A stretch of DNA of 64,000 bases from positions 2,976,001 through 3,040,000 of the forward strand of contig NZ_CP141728.1 of NCBI RefSeq assembly GCF_035621135.1, in the 5' to 3' direction. A program made the translations under genes and the position numbers. Positions within the stretch are counted from its first letter, which is position 1. The number at the start of each line of letters is the position of its first letter. Positions 39,133-47,190 of this stretch are shown one piece after another. Source of the stretch: Sinanaerobacter sp. ZZT-01 (GTDB taxonomy: Bacteria; Bacillota; Clostridia; Peptostreptococcales; Anaerovoracaceae). Under the pieces are notes generated by a model. It worked only from the letters and a program-made list of their open reading frames with translations. It had not been told where the DNA came from and ran no database searches.

Positions 39133-39168
39133 AAAAAGAGTGCACCTTTATCGGTGGTAAAGGTCACT
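39133..39168 (-). terminator. Terminator of the hydantoin operon
   Basis: On the minus strand AGTGACCTTTA pairs with TAAAGGTGCACT with one bulge, followed by CTTTTTCC. It lies about 60 bases after the hydantoinase stop and upstream of the activator gene. Confidence 0.75.
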
Positions 39169-39226
39169 CTTCTTCGATAATTAAAGGAGACACGAAATGT
39201 TTGATAAAGTCTATCTTTGTACCCCT

Positions 39227-40627
39227 CTATTCTTGATAACAGGAAGCATACGTCTTAGCCGATACAAACTTACCCTGACCATACTTCCCAACAAATTTTG
39301 CTTTTTCCACCACTACTTTGCCTCGAAGAAGCACCGTATCCACTCTTCCTATTTGTTTTCTGCCTTCATACACATTATAATCCACACCATTGGGATTATC
39401 CCCTAGGCGAATGACACCGCGGTACTCTGGATCGAAAAGGACAAGATCGGCATCACTGCCCACATCAATGTGACCTTTTCTTGGATATATTCCATTAATC
39501 TTAGCCGGCTGTGTTGCACAGATTTCCACGAATTTCTGCTTTGAAATTTTTCCCTGCATTACCCCATTGGTCCATATCATGTGCAGACGATCTGCGGCAC
39601 CGGGCGAACCATTTGGAATCTGTGTAAAATCATTTTTTCCTGCCTGCTTCAATTCCCTTACATCAATTCCGCAGTGATCAGAAACAACTGCATTTAGCAG
39701 GCCTTCACGTAAAGCCTTCCACAAGGCTTCACAGTCTTCCTTTTCACGCAATGCCGGAGAGCATACAAATTTAGCCGCCTCATTAAAATCTGGATTATCT
39801 AAAACTTCCTTGGTCGTAGTTAAGTAATGCGTACAAGTTTCTCCAAAGACTTTTTGATTGGTTCCCTTTGCTTGCTGCAATGCAGCCAATGCTTCTCGGC
39901 AAGTCATATGAGCAATATAAAGTGGTGTGCCAGTCTGACCCGCAATATAAATTGCTCTTCTTACTGCCTCAGCTTCCGTAAACGGCGGCCTGGAAACATG
40001 ATGATAGTGAGGCGTGGTCTGTCCTTTTTTCACGCACTCATTTCTTAAAAAATCTAAAATCTCCCCATTTTCCGCATGAACAAAGACAGTCACTCCCACT
40101 TCCTTACTCTTTTCTAAAATACGAAAAAAAGCTCCATCATCCACATGAAGTGGTGATCCATTATATGCCATAAAAATTTTAATGCTGGAAATTCCTTTTT
40201 TAGAAAAATTTTTTATTTCATCAAAGATGCTATCCATTACTTCTGTTACCATTGCATGCAGTGAAAAATCCACACAAGTTTTATTTTTTGCACGCACATT
40301 GATACGATAATCAATGGAATCCAATAACCCTGTTCCTGGATCTTGCGGTGCATAGTCTATAATTGTAGTTGTTCCTCCTACGATTACTGCATCCGTGGTT
40401 TCATAGCCTGCGGTATCCTTGTCTCCTACATTGCAAAGTGCTGAAAAATGTGTATGTTGATCTACCCCGCCCGGAAAAACATATTTTCCGGTAGCATCAA
40501 TCATATTATCAACCTTTTCGATTATATGCTCTGCCACCGTCACTATTTTTTCATCTTCAATGAGAATGTCACCTTTAAATTCATTATATGCCGTTAAAAT
40601 CGTTCCATTTTTGATTAATGTTTTCAT
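39227..40627 (-). CDS. Hydantoinase / dihydropyrimidinase
   Basis: A 466-residue cyclic amidohydrolase that opens 5-substituted hydantoins or dihydropyrimidines to N-carbamoyl (amino) acids. The binuclear metal site is intact: HTH 58-60, the carboxylated lysine Lys150 (SSIKIFMAYNG), His184 (FVHAENGE), His240 (YIAHMTC) and Asp317 (VVSDHCG). It is the last gene of a set with a hydantoin racemase and an N-carbamoyl-L-amino-acid hydrolase, which favours a hydantoinase role over pyrimidine breakdown. Confidence 0.92.
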   Translation of the reverse strand: MKTLIKNGTILTAYNEFKGDILIEDEKIVTVAEHIIEKVDNMIDATGKYVFPGGVDQHTHFSALCNVGDKDTAGYETTDAVIVGGTTTIIDYAPQDPGTGLLDSIDYRINVRAKNKTCVDFSLHAMVTEVMDSIFDEIKNFSKKGISSIKIFMAYNGSPLHVDDGAFFRILEKSKEVGVTVFVHAENGEILDFLRNECVKKGQTTPHYHHVSRPPFTEAEAVRRAIYIAGQTGTPLYIAHMTCREALAALQQAKGTNQKVFGETCTHYLTTTKEVLDNPDFNEAAKFVCSPALREKEDCEALWKALREGLLNAVVSDHCGIDVRELKQAGKNDFTQIPNGSPGAADRLHMIWTNGVMQGKISKQKFVEICATQPAKINGIYPRKGHIDVGSDADLVLFDPEYRGVIRLGDNPNGVDYNVYEGRKQIGRVDTVLLRGKVVVEKAKFVGKYGQGKFVSAKTYASCYQE

Positions 40628-40632
40628 GGGTT

Positions 40633-41415
40633 CTACCTCTTTTCTTTCTCTTTTCGTTCCGTCGCTTTCGAAAACTTTAATTCTCCCGGCTTAAACATAG
40701 GAAATCCTTTAATTTCTTTATTCTCCGGATAATTCCACGTAGAAAACTTACTCGTACCAAGCCGCATATCTGCCATCGCTTCTGCAAATTTCACAGCAGG
40801 CATAACACCATCCAGCACCGGAATGCCCAATCGATTTTTAAGAGCTTCTACAAAATCTACAAAACCGGCACATCCTAACAGAATACATTCTGCGCCATCC
40901 TCTTTAATTGCTAATTCACTCTGCAACTCCAAAGCCTTCAAACCTTTTTCACGATTTTTCCCAAATTCCAGAACACTCAATCCTGTAGAACGAATTGATC
41001 TGCAAAACTTCTCTGCACCATAATTGCTTACCACATCTTCTGTCACCTTACGGGAACGATCTAATACAGAAATGATGGAAAAATAAGGTGCAATAAATTT
41101 TGCTGCTGTAATAGCCGATTCTGCAATTCCTAATACTGGTTTATCGGTTACTTCTCGCGCAGCCTGTAAACCAGGATCTCCAAAACAAGCGATAATAAAT
41201 GCATCCGCACCTTCTTCTCTGTCACCTTTGATAACTTCCTTAATAACACCCGGTATTGCTAGATATTCATCCAAGTAACATTCGATGCTGTCCGGTCCAG
41301 TTTTGGGGCTAACCGCATAAACCTCTGTATCCTTACGTGCAACCTTTTTTGCCAGCTCTTCTACACTTTTTGTCATAGAAAAGGTAGTATTTGGGTTAAT
41401 CATTTTAATCTTCAT
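40633..41415 (-). CDS. Aspartate/glutamate/hydantoin racemase family protein
   Basis: A 260-residue two-domain racemase. Catalytic cysteines are Cys77 (IIACFGDPGL) and Cys182 (ILLGCAGF), the pair expected in hydantoin racemase. The N-terminal INPNTTFSMTKSVE block is typical of the Asp/Glu/hydantoin racemase family. It overlaps the carbamoylase gene by 11 bases and precedes the hydantoinase by five, so the three enzymes are translated together. Racemisation of D- and L-5-substituted hydantoins is the likely function. Confidence 0.87.
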   Translation of the reverse strand: MKIKMINPNTTFSMTKSVEELAKKVARKDTEVYAVSPKTGPDSIECYLDEYLAIPGVIKEVIKGDREEGADAFIIACFGDPGLQAAREVTDKPVLGIAESAITAAKFIAPYFSIISVLDRSRKVTEDVVSNYGAEKFCRSIRSTGLSVLEFGKNREKGLKALELQSELAIKEDGAECILLGCAGFVDFVEALKNRLGIPVLDGVMPAVKFAEAMADMRLGTSKFSTWNYPENKEIKGFPMFKPGELKFSKATERKEKEKR

Positions 41416-42595
41416 TTACATCCTCCTTTTGATCCAATTTTAAAAGTAGATGAAGCAAAAGATCTGCTCCCTTGATAAGATTTTCTGGGCTGCTGTATTC
41501 TTCAATGCTATGGCTGATTCCATTTTGACTTGGAATGAAAATAAGCGCTGACGGGGTAAACAATCCCATATTAATCAAATCATGCCCCGCTCCGCTAAAC
41601 ATCTCTTTATGAGAAACTCCCAATTCATCTGCAGATTTCCTTACAATATTTAATAATCTCGCATCACATAAAGTTTCCGGTTGATGGATAAATTCAGAAA
41701 CAGAAAATCCATCTTCCCTATACTTTTTCAATAGATCTGAGATAATCTTTTTCATAGGCTCCATGTTTTTATTTCGAAGCTCAATAATGAATTCCACTTT
41801 ACCGGGAATTACATTTACAACTCCAGGGAACACATTCATCTGACCGACGGTACAAACCATTTCCGGTGAATTGCTGCGTACTGATTTCATCAATTCGGTA
41901 ATGATTTCACACGACTTTACAAGTGCATCCCTTCTCAGTTCCATCGGAGTGCTCCCGGCATGGTTTGACTTGCCTTCTACCGTAGCTTGATATCTCAAAA
42001 TTCCTACAATGCCTCCAACAATACCGATTTCTTTTTCTTCAGCTTCCAAACGACCACCCTGCTCTATATGTAATTCCAGATAGCAAGCATACTCCTCTCG
42101 ACTTCGTTTACAAGAAAGTACCTGTTCCATCGTAATTTTATGTTCGTGCATTTTAGGAAGCATCGCACGATCAATCACTCCTCCAGCAAAGGCCTTGCTT
42201 CCAAAGGTTCCTCCAATCACATTTCCCTCTTCTTCAATAAAGGCAATGACCTCGATCGGATGATGATTTGAATACTGTTCTTCTTCCATTACTTTTAAGC
42301 ACTCAATTGCTGCCATTACTCCATAAACTCCATCGTAAATACCTCCACTGGGAACGGTATCTATATGAGAACCCACCAAAATCTTTTTGCCATACCCCTT
42401 CCGTAATCCACAAAGGTTGCCGACTGCATCTACAGAAACTTGCAAGCCTGCTTCCTGCATCTTCTTTTTAACGTAGTCTCTTCCCATTTCATATTCTTTA
42501 CTATAAGAAATCCGTGTTGTTCCGCTTCCCTCCTTAAATCCAATTTTACCAAGCTCTTGAATTTGGCAAAGCAAGCGTTCACCGTTTACTTTCAT
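41405..42595 (-). CDS. M20 family N-carbamoyl-L-amino-acid hydrolase / allantoate amidohydrolase
   Basis: A 396-residue zinc-dependent amidohydrolase. The start is ATG 42595, with AGGAGG six bases upstream; an earlier in-frame start has no such site. Dinuclear metal ligands are His78 (GSHIDTVPSGG), Asp88 (YDGVYG), Glu122/123 (FIEEEGN), the later ELHIEQGG, and the final His in GAGHDLINM. This subgroup cleaves N-carbamoyl amino acids, allantoate or ureidopropionate. With the racemase and hydantoinase, release of L-amino acid, CO2 and NH3 from N-carbamoyl-L-amino acid is most likely. Confidence 0.87.
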   Translation of the reverse strand: MKVNGERLLCQIQELGKIGFKEGSGTTRISYSKEYEMGRDYVKKKMQEAGLQVSVDAVGNLCGLRKGYGKKILVGSHIDTVPSGGIYDGVYGVMAAIECLKVMEEEQYSNHHPIEVIAFIEEEGNVIGGTFGSKAFAGGVIDRAMLPKMHEHKITMEQVLSCKRSREEYACYLELHIEQGGRLEAEEKEIGIVGGIVGILRYQATVEGKSNHAGSTPMELRRDALVKSCEIITELMKSVRSNSPEMVCTVGQMNVFPGVVNVIPGKVEFIIELRNKNMEPMKKIISDLLKKYREDGFSVSEFIHQPETLCDARLLNIVRKSADELGVSHKEMFSGAGHDLINMGLFTPSALIFIPSQNGISHSIEEYSSPENLIKGADLLLHLLLKLDQKEDVNED

Positions 42596-42696
42596 TGCAT
42601 TCCTCCTGAATATAATCTGGTACTGCGACTGGTACCGCATAATAAATTTTAATCTGCTGAATGTAGTTGATCCAACACGGCTCATTTACTATAACC

Positions 42697-43353
42697 TCAT
42701 TGTTGAACCCTTCGTTCACGCAATTTCAGTACAGTCATTAAGATGCCAAACACCAGAGACAGCATCGCTGCAAACACAATACGGTATTCTACTGGCAAAA
42801 GAAAACCTAAGGTATTAATGGGTATCCAAAAAAATGGAATTGTTTTAAACAGAACAAAATCAACCAATTCACCCCAATCTATAAATTCTATCGCCTGGCG
42901 TACCGTAATCTTTTCGCTTTGCTTATACCGTAATTCTGCATAACTTCCACAAACGCGCATTGCGGCAGAATGCAACGGCGCAAAAAAAAAGTTATTTGTG
43001 CAGCTTGTAAAAAAAGCCAACGCCAATGAATTTCCATAGAAAGGTAAAAGTCCTATTTGCATCACGCATTCCGTTCCTTCACTAAATACACGAAATGCCA
43101 AGGTAACGATGATGCCGCCGCCCCCCCAGCAGAATGCTTTAAAGGCTGTAGCACGATTCATTACCCATTCCCCTTCCAGAATACGGCTTGATAAAATCTC
43201 TCCTGCAGAAGCAAAGATGGCAAATTGAAAAAAGCCTGCAAGATAAGGAAATTTCATGTTAGCCCAAGCAAATCCCTCCGTTATTATGAGAATCATCACT
43301 ACTGCGAACAGGACAGCATAGGCAAATACCCATTTTATATCTTCTTTTTTCAT
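42697..43353 (-). CDS. Multi-pass membrane protein, possibly Mpv17/PMP22-like
   Basis: A 218-residue protein with about five or six hydrophobic segments (10-28, 38-55, 76-92, 104-120, 172-186, 193-212). The C-terminal part reads P-x-x-Y-R (187-191) followed by a hydrophobic helix, and it resembles the Mpv17 family C-terminus, but the spacing to the preceding W-P is not a perfect match, so the assignment is tentative. It is the first gene of the hydantoin operon, which makes a transporter or metabolite channel for substrates of this pathway a reasonable guess. There is no close alternative. Confidence 0.6.
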   Translation of the reverse strand: MKKEDIKWVFAYAVLFAVVMILIITEGFAWANMKFPYLAGFFQFAIFASAGEILSSRILEGEWVMNRATAFKAFCWGGGGIIVTLAFRVFSEGTECVMQIGLLPFYGNSLALAFFTSCTNNFFFAPLHSAAMRVCGSYAELRYKQSEKITVRQAIEFIDWGELVDFVLFKTIPFFWIPINTLGFLLPVEYRIVFAAMLSLVFGILMTVLKLRERRVQQ

Positions 43354-43402
43354 AACTATCTCCTCTTCTTTCTCTTTTACTCAGAATATATCAAAAAATA
43401 AA

Positions 43403-43426
43403 GGCACCTGAAATTCCTCAGGCACC
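43403..43426 (-). terminator. Terminator just upstream of the hydantoin operon
   Basis: On the minus strand GGUGCCUGA pairs with UCAGGUGCC (nine pairs, two G-U) followed by TTTATTTTTT. It ends an older minus-strand unit (the orphan ORF tail) before the operon. The pairing works only as minus-strand RNA. Confidence 0.6.
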
Positions 43427-43431
43427 CCATT

Positions 43432-43740
43432 TTATTCATTCACCTTTCTATTTTTTTCAGACCATTGTTTCTTTGCCCTATCCAGTTCTTTATTTTTGCT
43501 ATACTTTTGTTTACCATAATGCTTTTTATTTTTATTAAAGATAAAAGTAGTGGCTTCGCCACGCCGGTATGGAACCCAACGGCTACGCCTCCGACTCGCT
43601 TCGCTCACTGCTGTCCGTTTTGCCTAGCTAAGCAAGCTTGGGGCAAAAAGGGCATGGTTCCCCTTCGGCGCTCATTTCATTTGCTGAGCACCCTCCTTTA
43701 TAGGCAAAGAGGCTTCTTGCTCCTCTTTACTTCCCTTTTT
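43432..43740 (-). mobile_element. Mobile-element scar with an orphan ORF tail
   Basis: This stretch is compositionally unlike its neighbours and richer in G/C. The minus strand contains an in-frame tail of about 60 codons ending at 43432 (its last residues include KKHYGKQKYSKNKELDR and QWSEKNRKVNE), with no convincing start. Its upstream part reads AVSEASRRRSRWVPYRRGEA, a product of low-complexity mobile-element DNA (minus-strand AGCGAAGCGAGTCGGAGGCG) that I associate with clostridial conjugative or mobilizable elements. A GTGGC-TTC-GCCAC hairpin is embedded. Most likely it is the leftover 3' end of an integrated element. Confidence 0.45.
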
Positions 43741-43779
43741 TATCTAGTAGGAAAATCTATCGATATTTCCTACTAGATA
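43741..43779. repeat. Perfect 14-base inverted repeat flanked by T and A runs
   Basis: TATCTAGTAGGAAA (43741-43754) and its reverse complement (43766-43779) around an 11-base loop, with T-rich sequence before and A-rich after. It may be a strong bidirectional terminator, or the outer end of the mobile scar. Confidence 0.6.
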
Positions 43780-43815
43780 AAAAAAAGAGTACTACACACC
43801 TTAGGTGTAATACTC
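43779..43815 (-). terminator. Terminator of the LuxR-family gene
   Basis: On the minus strand GAGTATTACAC pairs with GTGTAGTACTC (43787-43815 overall) followed by eight U. It lies eight bases after the regulator stop. Confidence 0.9.
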
Positions 43816-43822
43816 CTGCTGT

Positions 43823-44617
43823 TTAGAGTTCATCAAAATTAATCTTACTTGTAGAAAGCGGCATACACTGTAACAGTTGTACCCGATTTTTTACATGCAT
43901 TTTGTTGTAAATGCTATGAAAATGCTTTTTTACCGTGTGAATACTAATATTCATCTGTTCAGAAATTTCAATGTTAGTAAACCCTTGTATCGCATAATTG
44001 AAAAGTTCGCTTTCTCTTTCCGTTAAATTATAACGCTTGCATATCTTTTCATGATAACCCTTAGCAAAAAAGTATCTTGTATCTCCTTTGGTTTTTTCAT
44101 AATAAAGTCGATACGCAAAATGTTTTTGCAACTGATCCAGCGCAAAAAGATCTCTTGCTGAAAAATCACCTGCGCCTCTGCTGCGAAAAAGCTTTAAAAG
44201 TCCAACCGGTTCTTCTCGAAAAACAATGCATAATCCTGCCGAATAATAAAACTGGGAAGGGAGATAAAATTCTTTATATAATTTATTATCTGTTCTTTTA
44301 TCCGGAGAAATAAGATCAGATTCACGAAAAGCTGTATTTCGTGCACTATAAATAATCCACCTTGTGTTATCCAATTCAGCAGTTTGTTCCTGCCATTTTT
44401 TTAGCATCTTTTCTTTAATACCATTGCCTACCGAGTTATACAGTAGATTTTTGTCCTCGTCTTTTTTTATAAGAGCAAAGGCAGCTCCATCATAATCAAT
44501 GAGAAGCTTTAACCAGTCCAAAATGCTTTTTTGCATTTCATCAAAAGAATAAATAAAAGAAATATTGTAAGCAATTTCGTTAAGCAGCATCCATTCACTC
44601 TCTTCTAAATAGGCCAC
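43823..44617 (-). CDS. LuxR-family transcriptional regulator with GAF-like sensor
   Basis: A 264-residue protein. Residues of about 1-180 look like a GAF-type ligand-sensing domain (no phospho-receiver Asp motif is evident). Residues of about 195-255 are a LuxR/GerE helix-turn-helix: TERESELFNYAIQG, then TNIEISEQMNISIHTVKKH and NKMHVKNRVQLLQC. The start is GTG with GAGAGGTG seven bases upstream. It is likely to regulate nearby genes on a small-molecule signal, possibly the hydantoin operon across the mobile scar, but no target site is visible. Confidence 0.85.
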   Translation of the reverse strand: MAYLEESEWMLLNEIAYNISFIYSFDEMQKSILDWLKLLIDYDGAAFALIKKDEDKNLLYNSVGNGIKEKMLKKWQEQTAELDNTRWIIYSARNTAFRESDLISPDKRTDNKLYKEFYLPSQFYYSAGLCIVFREEPVGLLKLFRSRGAGDFSARDLFALDQLQKHFAYRLYYEKTKGDTRYFFAKGYHEKICKRYNLTERESELFNYAIQGFTNIEISEQMNISIHTVKKHFHSIYNKMHVKNRVQLLQCMPLSTSKINFDEL

Positions 44618-44652
44618 TAAACTGCACCTCTCTCTCCAATGTTGTACCTTAC

Positions 44653-45564
44653 TTATTCTGCTTTTGTATCTTTTACCAGCTCAGCAATTGATGTTGCAAG
44701 CCCTGCAATTCCCTGAATATTTGATGGAATAATAATTTTTGTTGCTTTTCCATCTGCGGCTGCTGTAAATGATTCCAGACTCTTAAGTGCGATAATTTTG
44801 TCAGTTGGAGCGGATTCATTCAGCATTTGAATACCAGTCGCTGTTGCTTTTTGTACCATTAAGATAGACTCCGATTCACCTTCTGCAGCCTTAATTACTG
44901 CTTGTTTTTGTGCTTCTGCTTCTAAAATACGAGCTTCTTTCTTTCCTTCTGCAATCAGGATAGCAGATTTCTTTTCACCCTCCGCTCTTAAGATTGCTTC
45001 ACGGCGTTCCCGCTCTGCACGCATTTGTTTTTCCATTGCCGTCTGAATATCTTTTGGCGGAATGATATTTTTCACTTCCACACGGTTAATCTTGATTCCC
45101 CAAGGGTCAGTTGCTTCATCAAGCACAATACGAATTTTAGTGTTAATCACTTCTCTGCTGGTTAACGTCCCGTCCAGTTCCAATTCACCAATGATATTTC
45201 GAAGTGTTGTTGCTGTTAAATTTTCAATTGCTGCCATCGGATTCTCTACACCATAGGTATAAAGCTTTGGATCTGTAATTTGAAAATAGATTACAGTATC
45301 AATTTCCATTGTCACATTATCTTTTGTAATAACAGGCTGTGGCGGAAAATCAATCACATGCTCTTTTAAAGATACCTTTTTTGCAATTTTATCGATAAGC
45401 GGAATTTTTATATGAAGTCCTACCTGCCAAGTATCACTATATGCTCCGAGACGCTCAATAACGTAAGCTCTCGCTTGTGGTACAACCCTTATGTTTGTTA
45501 CAACTAATAAAATTGCAATAATAATCAATGCTATAATTGCAATGCTCGTAAAAATATCCTCCAT
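44653..45564 (-). CDS. SPFH/Band 7 (stomatin/paraslipin) membrane protein
   Basis: A 303-residue protein with one N-terminal transmembrane helix (about residues 7-24) and a Band 7 domain: RAYVIERLGAYSDTWQVGLH, VTKDNVTMEIDTVIYFQITD, and WGIKINRVEVKNIIPP. A long Ala/Glu/Arg-rich helical region follows (RERREAILRAEGEKKSA), then a short C-terminal segment. Paraslipins assemble large membrane rings and pair with NfeD proteins, as here (the nfeD gene is 24 bases upstream). Confidence 0.9.
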   Translation of the reverse strand: MEDIFTSIAIIALIIIAILLVVTNIRVVPQARAYVIERLGAYSDTWQVGLHIKIPLIDKIAKKVSLKEHVIDFPPQPVITKDNVTMEIDTVIYFQITDPKLYTYGVENPMAAIENLTATTLRNIIGELELDGTLTSREVINTKIRIVLDEATDPWGIKINRVEVKNIIPPKDIQTAMEKQMRAERERREAILRAEGEKKSAILIAEGKKEARILEAEAQKQAVIKAAEGESESILMVQKATATGIQMLNESAPTDKIIALKSLESFTAAADGKATKIIIPSNIQGIAGLATSIAELVKDTKAE

Positions 45565-45588
45565 CTTTTTCTCCTCTTTCTTATTTTT

Positions 45589-46038
45589 TTATTCTGCAAT
45601 AACAATTAATTTTACACCTTGTATCTTTGTAATGGTAACCTCAGTTCCATTTTCAATATGTGTATCATTCGTCATTCCAATTGCCGTCCATACTTGACCA
45701 TCCACCTTAACCAAGCCGGTTTGATATGGAGCGATTTCTGCTACTACTAAACCTTTTCTTCCAATTAAAGCATCGGCATTTGTTTTTTCTTGTCCGATCC
45801 TTAATTTCTTCTCAGCCAACGGTTTTGTGAAGTAAAGCAAAACAACAGATACGACTAAAAAAACGATCACCTGCATCAGCATATGCGCATGCAGCATAGA
45901 GACAACTGCCGCGCAAACGGCACCGGCACTAAACCATATTGTGGTAAGCCCCATCGTCAAAGCTTCTATTACGGCAAAAATAACTGCAATAAAAATCCAT
46001 ACCAATGCACCGTGCATTACAATACCAAATAATTCCAT
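45589..46038 (-). CDS. NfeD-family membrane protein
   Basis: A 149-residue protein with three or four membrane helices in the first 80 residues and a C-terminal OB-fold of the NfeD type (GRKGLVVAEIAPYQTGLVKVDGQVWTA split over about 88-120). NfeD proteins lie next to SPFH/Band 7 genes and help stabilise or cleave these complexes. The short form has no protease domain. Confidence 0.88.
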   Translation of the reverse strand: MELFGIVMHGALVWIFIAVIFAVIEALTMGLTTIWFSAGAVCAAVVSMLHAHMLMQVIVFLVVSVVLLYFTKPLAEKKLRIGQEKTNADALIGRKGLVVAEIAPYQTGLVKVDGQVWTAIGMTNDTHIENGTEVTITKIQGVKLIVIAE

Positions 46039-46059
46039 ATATCTCCTCCCTCTATTACT

Positions 46060-47154
46060 TTATTTCGAATGATCCTGTATCCCTAGGTTTTGCCGGATCA
46101 TTTGAAATAATTCATCAGTAATCCTTTCCTCTGGTATTACTCGAACTATTTCACCCTTTTGAATTAATACACCCTTTCCTTTTCCGCAGGCAACTCCAAA
46201 GTCTGCTTCCCTCGCCTCGCCAGGTCCATTCACTTCACATCCCATAACCGCAACGGTAATCTCTTTTATATTCTGCTTTTCCATCTGTCTTTCAAGCGGT
46301 TCAATTTCTTCTTCCACTTTTTTTGTAATTTTTACAAGATCTACTTTTGTTCTTCCACAAGTCGGACAAGAAATTAAGTTAACCGTATTTTTTCGAAGAT
46401 GCAAAGCTTTTAAAATCTCCTTTGCATAGAGAACCTCCTCTACCGGATCACCGGTAAGAGAAACACGCATCGTATCACCGATTCCATCCAATAGCAAAGC
46501 CCCTATTCCGATTGCCGATTTTACTTTTCCGGTTTGTACCGTTCCAGCTTCTGTGATTCCGATATGTAAGGGGTGCTTTGTCTTTTCTGCAACCAAACGA
46601 TGTGCTAGCTGGTTCAGTCTGACATCGGAAGACTTGATTGACAAAACCAGTTCATCAAAATGCATCTCTTCAATCAATGTAACGGTATTTAACGCACTCT
46701 CAGCAAGTGCATCAGGCGTAACGCTCCCATATTTCTGCAAAATATCCTTTCCTAAAGAACCGGAATTTACTCCGACACGTATTGGAATTTGACGTTCTTT
46801 TGCTGCATCGAGTACCTTCTGAATTTTTTCCTTGTCTCCTATGTTTCCGGGATTTATGCGAATCTTATCCGCTCCATTTTTTATTGCGGAGATAGCAAGA
46901 CGATAATCAAAATGAATATCAGCGACTAAAGGAATCTGTATTTTAGGTTTTATCTCGCCCAGTGCTTCTGCTGCTTCCTGGTCCGGCACTGCACATCTGA
47001 CAATTTGACACCCCGCATTCTTCAGCCTTGCAATCTGCTCTACAGTTGCAGGTATATTCCGTGTATCCGTGTTTGTCATAGATTGTATTGAAACAGCGGA
47101 GTCTCCACCGATTGCCACATCACCGCACATAACCTGTTTTGAAACTCTTCTCAT
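46060..47154 (-). CDS. ispG: 4-hydroxy-3-methylbut-2-en-1-yl diphosphate synthase
   Basis: A 364-residue iron-sulfur enzyme of the MEP isoprenoid pathway. The TIM-barrel part has VADIHFDYRLAISAIKNGA and RINPGNIGD. The 4Fe-4S cluster cysteines are in NLISCPTCGRT and MGCEVNGPGEA, the latter a family hallmark. This is the shorter flavodoxin/ferredoxin-dependent form. It follows rseP and dxr, so isoprenoid synthesis genes cluster here. Confidence 0.97.
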   Translation of the reverse strand: MRRVSKQVMCGDVAIGGDSAVSIQSMTNTDTRNIPATVEQIARLKNAGCQIVRCAVPDQEAAEALGEIKPKIQIPLVADIHFDYRLAISAIKNGADKIRINPGNIGDKEKIQKVLDAAKERQIPIRVGVNSGSLGKDILQKYGSVTPDALAESALNTVTLIEEMHFDELVLSIKSSDVRLNQLAHRLVAEKTKHPLHIGITEAGTVQTGKVKSAIGIGALLLDGIGDTMRVSLTGDPVEEVLYAKEILKALHLRKNTVNLISCPTCGRTKVDLVKITKKVEEEIEPLERQMEKQNIKEITVAVMGCEVNGPGEAREADFGVACGKGKGVLIQKGEIVRVIPEERITDELFQMIRQNLGIQDHSK

Positions 47155-47190
47155 TATTCTTTCTCCATATTCCGAATCTGAATCAGTGCT

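Noticed and set aside
43465-43776. A 103-residue plus-strand frame over the mobile scar
   Set aside because: No ribosome binding site, mixed composition, and the opposite strand carries the better-supported gene tail and terminator.
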